DNA of 8,194 nucleotides, from the NCBI GenBank assembly GCA_905215385.1, contig CAJMPY010000039.1:1-8194 (forward strand), given 5' to 3'. The stretch comes from an uncultured bacterium (GTDB taxonomy: Bacteria > Actinomycetota > Coriobacteriia > Coriobacteriales > Coriobacteriaceae). Both the position numbers and the translations under genes were made by a program. Below, piece after piece: positions 5,783 through 8,194 of this stretch. Below the pieces are notes generated by a model. The model ran no database searches. It worked only from the letters and a program-made list of their open reading frames with translations, and was not told the origin of the DNA. Each line of letters starts with the position of its first letter. Positions within the stretch are counted from its first letter, which is position 1.

Positions 5783-5797
5783 GTACCCAAGGGGTAC
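5783..5797. other. 6-bp hairpin touching the arcD stop codon
   Basis: GTACCC (5783-5788) and GGGTAC (5792-5797) pair around a 3-base loop, with the inner edge immediately after the TAA of the transporter gene. It is the first of four hairpins in a row downstream of that gene. Confidence 0.45.
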
Positions 5798-7276
5798 TTA
5801 GAGCATCACGCAAGCGATGGTCAGGATGACGGCGCAGACGACGGAGAGAGCGACGATGAGCTTAAGAGCAAACTTGAGCCAGGTCGTCCACTCGATCTTG
5901 GCCAGGGCAAGACCGCCCATGATGGCGCCAGAGGTCGGGGTGAACAGGTTCACGACACCGATAGCGGCGGAGAAGATCATGACCATGACCTCGGGCGAGA
6001 AGCCGAGCTTAACAGCCAGCGGTCCCATGATGGGCATGGAGACAGTAGCCATACCGGAGGTCGAGGGGATCAGGAAGGACAGGCCAAAGTAGACCAGGAA
6101 GCTCATGGGAGCGAAGATCACGCCGGACAGGCCAGCCAGAGCATTGGCGGCAGCGTCGAGGACGTAGACGTCGAGGCCGGTGCTAGCCATGAGGACGGAG
6201 ATACCACGGGCAAGAGCGATGACGAGGACAACGGACATCATGTCGGCAGCGCCGGTGATGAAGGTGTTGACGATCTGCTTCTCGGACAGGCCACCGATGA
6301 TACCGATCAGGACAGCCATGAGGAAGAACCAGGTGGAAGCCTCGTCGAAGTACCACTGGCCAATGGGCAGGCCGGTGATCAGGGCAGACCAGCCCTGAAC
6401 GATGGCGTTACCGTCGGCGTCATAGACAGCGCCAGCATCGAAGAAGTTGGCGACGCCCTCGTTGAGATCGGCCAGCGGGATGAAGCCGACGATCATGACG
6501 ACGAAGGTGAAGGCAAAGGCGATCAGAACACCCTTCTGACGACCGGTGAGCTTGACCTCCTTGTGAACCTCGGAAGCAGCCTTGCCGTGAGCCTCTTCGG
6601 CGTCCTTGAGCTCCTGCATCGAAAGGATGGTGGAACCCTTGTCAGCCTTGACCTTCTTGGCATAGCTCATGACGAAGAGGATGGACATAACAGTGGTAAC
6701 AATCCACAGGACGGCACCGAGGCCGATGATGATGGACTGGTTGACCTCAATGCCAACGCCGGTCAGAGCGTCAACGGCAGCACCGACGGCAAACGGGTTA
6801 ACCGTGGAGCCCAGGCAGCCGCAGCCAGCGCCGAGCAGGACGGTAGCAGCGCCGACCATGGGGTCGAAGCCAGCAGCCATCATGGTAGCGGCGAGCAGGG
6901 CGTAGAAGGGAACGGTCTCCTCGCACATACCATAGGTGGTACCACCGAGGGAGAAGATGAGCATCAGCACGGGAATGAGCATGATCTCATTGCCCTTAAG
7001 CTTCTGCACCAGAACGGCAATGCCGTTGTCCAGGGCGCCGGTCTCGGTCATCATGCCGAGGAAGCCGCCGAGGATCATAACGAAGAGGCAGACGGGCAGA
7101 GCGTCAGCGAAGCCCTTGACCGGGGCGGTGCAGAAATCGCTCAAGCGGGCAGCGGTAACCGCGCCACCGGACGTACCGGAGACGATAACGGTAACAACCG
7201 CGACGATTGCCAGCAGAGCAAGAAGAATGGTGAACGATGAAGGCATACCGCGCTTTTTCTTAGCGGTCTCAGTCAT
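5798..7276 (-). CDS. arcD: YfcC/DcuC-type transporter, likely arginine/ornithine antiporter
   Basis: 492-residue inner-membrane protein with roughly 11-13 hydrophobic segments, including about 14-34, 60-76, 98-112, 138-156, 181-204, 248-267, 314-330, 344-362, 384-403, 429-446 and 468-490. The start MTETAKKKRGMPSSFTILL, the motif GGTTYGMCEETVPFYALLAA (111-130), GSTVNPFAVG (156-165) and the second-half IPSTSGMA (403-410) and TPTSGAIMGG (446-455) are typical of the YfcC branch of the DcuC family. A charged cytoplasmic loop lies at about 205-247. The family includes streptococcal ArcD proteins that exchange arginine for ornithine. Here the assignment rests on position directly after ornithine carbamoyltransferase, and another amino acid or dicarboxylate substrate is possible. 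I chose the third ATG (7276) because GAAGGGGGG lies 9 bases before it; ATGs at 7303 and 7285 fit less well. Codon use is biased towards C- and G-ending codons as in arcB, suggesting high expression. Confidence 0.85.
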   Translation of the reverse strand: MTETAKKKRGMPSSFTILLALLAIVAVVTVIVSGTSGGAVTAARLSDFCTAPVKGFADALPVCLFVMILGGFLGMMTETGALDNGIAVLVQKLKGNEIMLIPVLMLIFSLGGTTYGMCEETVPFYALLAATMMAAGFDPMVGAATVLLGAGCGCLGSTVNPFAVGAAVDALTGVGIEVNQSIIIGLGAVLWIVTTVMSILFVMSYAKKVKADKGSTILSMQELKDAEEAHGKAASEVHKEVKLTGRQKGVLIAFAFTFVVMIVGFIPLADLNEGVANFFDAGAVYDADGNAIVQGWSALITGLPIGQWYFDEASTWFFLMAVLIGIIGGLSEKQIVNTFITGAADMMSVVLVIALARGISVLMASTGLDVYVLDAAANALAGLSGVIFAPMSFLVYFGLSFLIPSTSGMATVSMPIMGPLAVKLGFSPEVMVMIFSAAIGVVNLFTPTSGAIMGGLALAKIEWTTWLKFALKLIVALSVVCAVILTIACVML

Positions 7277-7370
7277 AGTTCTCATCCCCCCTTCATAAAT
7301 CATTTACTGATCTCGCTCGAAGCGGCTCTTCCGTGCCGTGCATGTCGTTCGGTGCGAGATTTTTACCAGA

Positions 7371-7407
7371 CAAAAGTGCTCGGGGTGCGCAGCAATGCAC
7401 CCCGAGC
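7371..7407 (-). terminator. Terminator-like hairpin between arcB and arcD
   Basis: On the minus strand GCTCGGGGTGC (7407-7397) pairs perfectly with GCACCCCGAGC (7388-7378) around an 8-base loop. AC and then TTTTG follow. The U tract is short, so it probably ends only part of the transcripts, lowering arcD relative to arcB. Competing partners lie between it and the arcD start. Confidence 0.6.
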
Positions 7408-7423
7408 GAGATGCTAGATGCTC

Positions 7424-8194
7424 TTACTTGAGCGTAGCGTACATGACAGCCTTGATGGTGTGCATGCGGTTCTCGGCCTCGTCGAAGACCTTGGAAGCGG
7501 GGCTCTCGAAGACCTCGTCGGTGACCTCCTGCTCGGTGATGCCGAACTGCTCGCACTTCTCTGCGCCAATCGTGGTGTTGGTGTCGTGGAAGCTGGGCAG
7601 GCAGTGCAGGAAGATGGCACCCGGGTTGGCCATAGCCATGACCTCGGAGGTAACGCGATACGGGGTGAGCTGAGCGATGCGCTCGGCCCAGACCTCGTCG
7701 GGCTCGCCCATGGAGACCCAAACGTCGGTGTAGAGAACGTCGGCACCGGTGACGCCGTCCTTGACGTCGGTGGTCAGCTTGATGGTGCAGCCGTTGGCCT
7801 CGGCGATGGGCTTGCAGGCCTCGATGACGTCGTCAGCGGGCATGCACTCCTCGGGGCCGCAGGCCACGAAGTTCATGCCGAGCTTGGAGCAGACAACCAT
7901 GAGGGAGCGAGCGACGTTGTTCTTGCAGTCGCCCATGAAGACGAGGGTCTTGCCCTTGATGTCGTAGTTGAAGTTCTCCTGGACGGTCAGGATGTCGGCG
8001 AGCATCTGGGTGGGGTGCCACTCAGTGGTCAGGCCGTTCCACACGGGCACGCCGGACTTAGCGGCGAGCTCCTCGACGTCGTCCTGGGCAAAGCCGCGGA
8101 ACTCGATGCCGTCATACATGCGGCCGAGAACGCGAGCGGTGTCCTCGATGGACTCCTTCTTGCCCATCTGGGACGAACCGGGATCGAGGTAGGT
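7424..8194 (-). CDS. arcB: Ornithine carbamoyltransferase, C-terminal part (cut by window edge)
   Basis: 256 residues are visible, ending at a TAA at 7424; roughly the first 80 residues, including the carbamoyl-phosphate loop (STRTR), lie beyond the window. The visible part begins TYLDPGSSQMGKKESIEDTA and includes HPTQ in TTEWHPTQMLAD, DVWVSMGE (ornithine-binding region), HCLP in FLHCLPSFHD and a C-terminus ending ENRMHTIKAVMYATLK. These are diagnostic of cytoplasmic OTC. The enzyme interconverts ornithine plus carbamoyl phosphate and citrulline. Its place directly upstream of an ArcD-like transporter favours the catabolic arginine deiminase direction, hence arcB; a biosynthetic argF cannot be excluded because arcA and arcC are not in view. 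The ATG at 8167 is internal (the M after SSQ) and is not the true start. Confidence 0.93.
   Translation of the reverse strand, partial: TYLDPGSSQMGKKESIEDTARVLGRMYDGIEFRGFAQDDVEELAAKSGVPVWNGLTTEWHPTQMLADILTVQENFNYDIKGKTLVFMGDCKNNVARSLMVVCSKLGMNFVACGPEECMPADDVIEACKPIAEANGCTIKLTTDVKDGVTGADVLYTDVWVSMGEPDEVWAERIAQLTPYRVTSEVMAMANPGAIFLHCLPSFHDTNTTIGAEKCEQFGITEQEVTDEVFESPASKVFDEAENRMHTIKAVMYATLK

Noticed and set aside
6563..7240. 225-codon open frame on the plus strand opposite arcD
   Set aside because: The translation is rich in G, N, H and E with no domain, as expected from the reverse complement of a hydrophobic membrane protein gene.
1..8194. CRISPR array, tRNA or rRNA genes, insertion sequences
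   Set aside because: I found no regularly spaced identical repeats, no tRNA-like or rRNA-like segment and no transposase. The only recombinase is the housekeeping XerD type.

Overview
The window looks like a chromosomal segment of a GC-rich Actinomycetota, most likely class Coriobacteriia (Collinsella-like). That assignment is an inference from overall composition, from the adjacency of pyrG and xerD that is common in Actinomycetota, and from the combination of a DUF1846 protein with an arginine-deiminase-type arcB/arcD pair. No database search was possible. Every gene I can support lies on the minus strand, so transcription runs from high to low coordinates.

Layout from high to low coordinates. 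(1) 8194-7424 is the C-terminal three quarters of ornithine carbamoyltransferase, cut by the window edge, followed after 147 bp by a YfcC/DcuC-type membrane transporter (7276-5798). Together they look like part of an arginine deiminase (arc) operon: OTC turns citrulline into ornithine and carbamoyl phosphate, and the antiporter would exchange ornithine for arginine. The gap between them holds a terminator-like hairpin with alternative pairing partners. (2) 5797-5281 has no convincing gene. It holds four hairpins in the transporter's 3' region, a nearly complete 104-bp inverted repeat with a bidirectional terminator at its core, two direct repeats and a TATAAT promoter element. (3) 5276-3795 is a DUF1846 (UPF0371) protein with its own terminator. 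(4) 3538-3200 is a small winged-helix regulator with a strong ribosome binding site and its own terminator. (5) 3021-416 is a pyrG-xerD operon: CTP synthase, then a tyrosine recombinase that starts 2 bp after the pyrG stop and ends in an unusually long 20-bp terminator stem. (6) 415-1 is non-coding as far as I can tell, with hairpins and runs of G on the minus strand.

The genes themselves are ordinary housekeeping and catabolic genes with intact catalytic residues. The unusual material is in the intergenic DNA: the 104-bp palindrome with its neighbouring hairpins downstream of the transporter, the arcB-arcD spacer, and the structured, G-skewed stretch after xerD. I do not see a convincing new multi-gene system.
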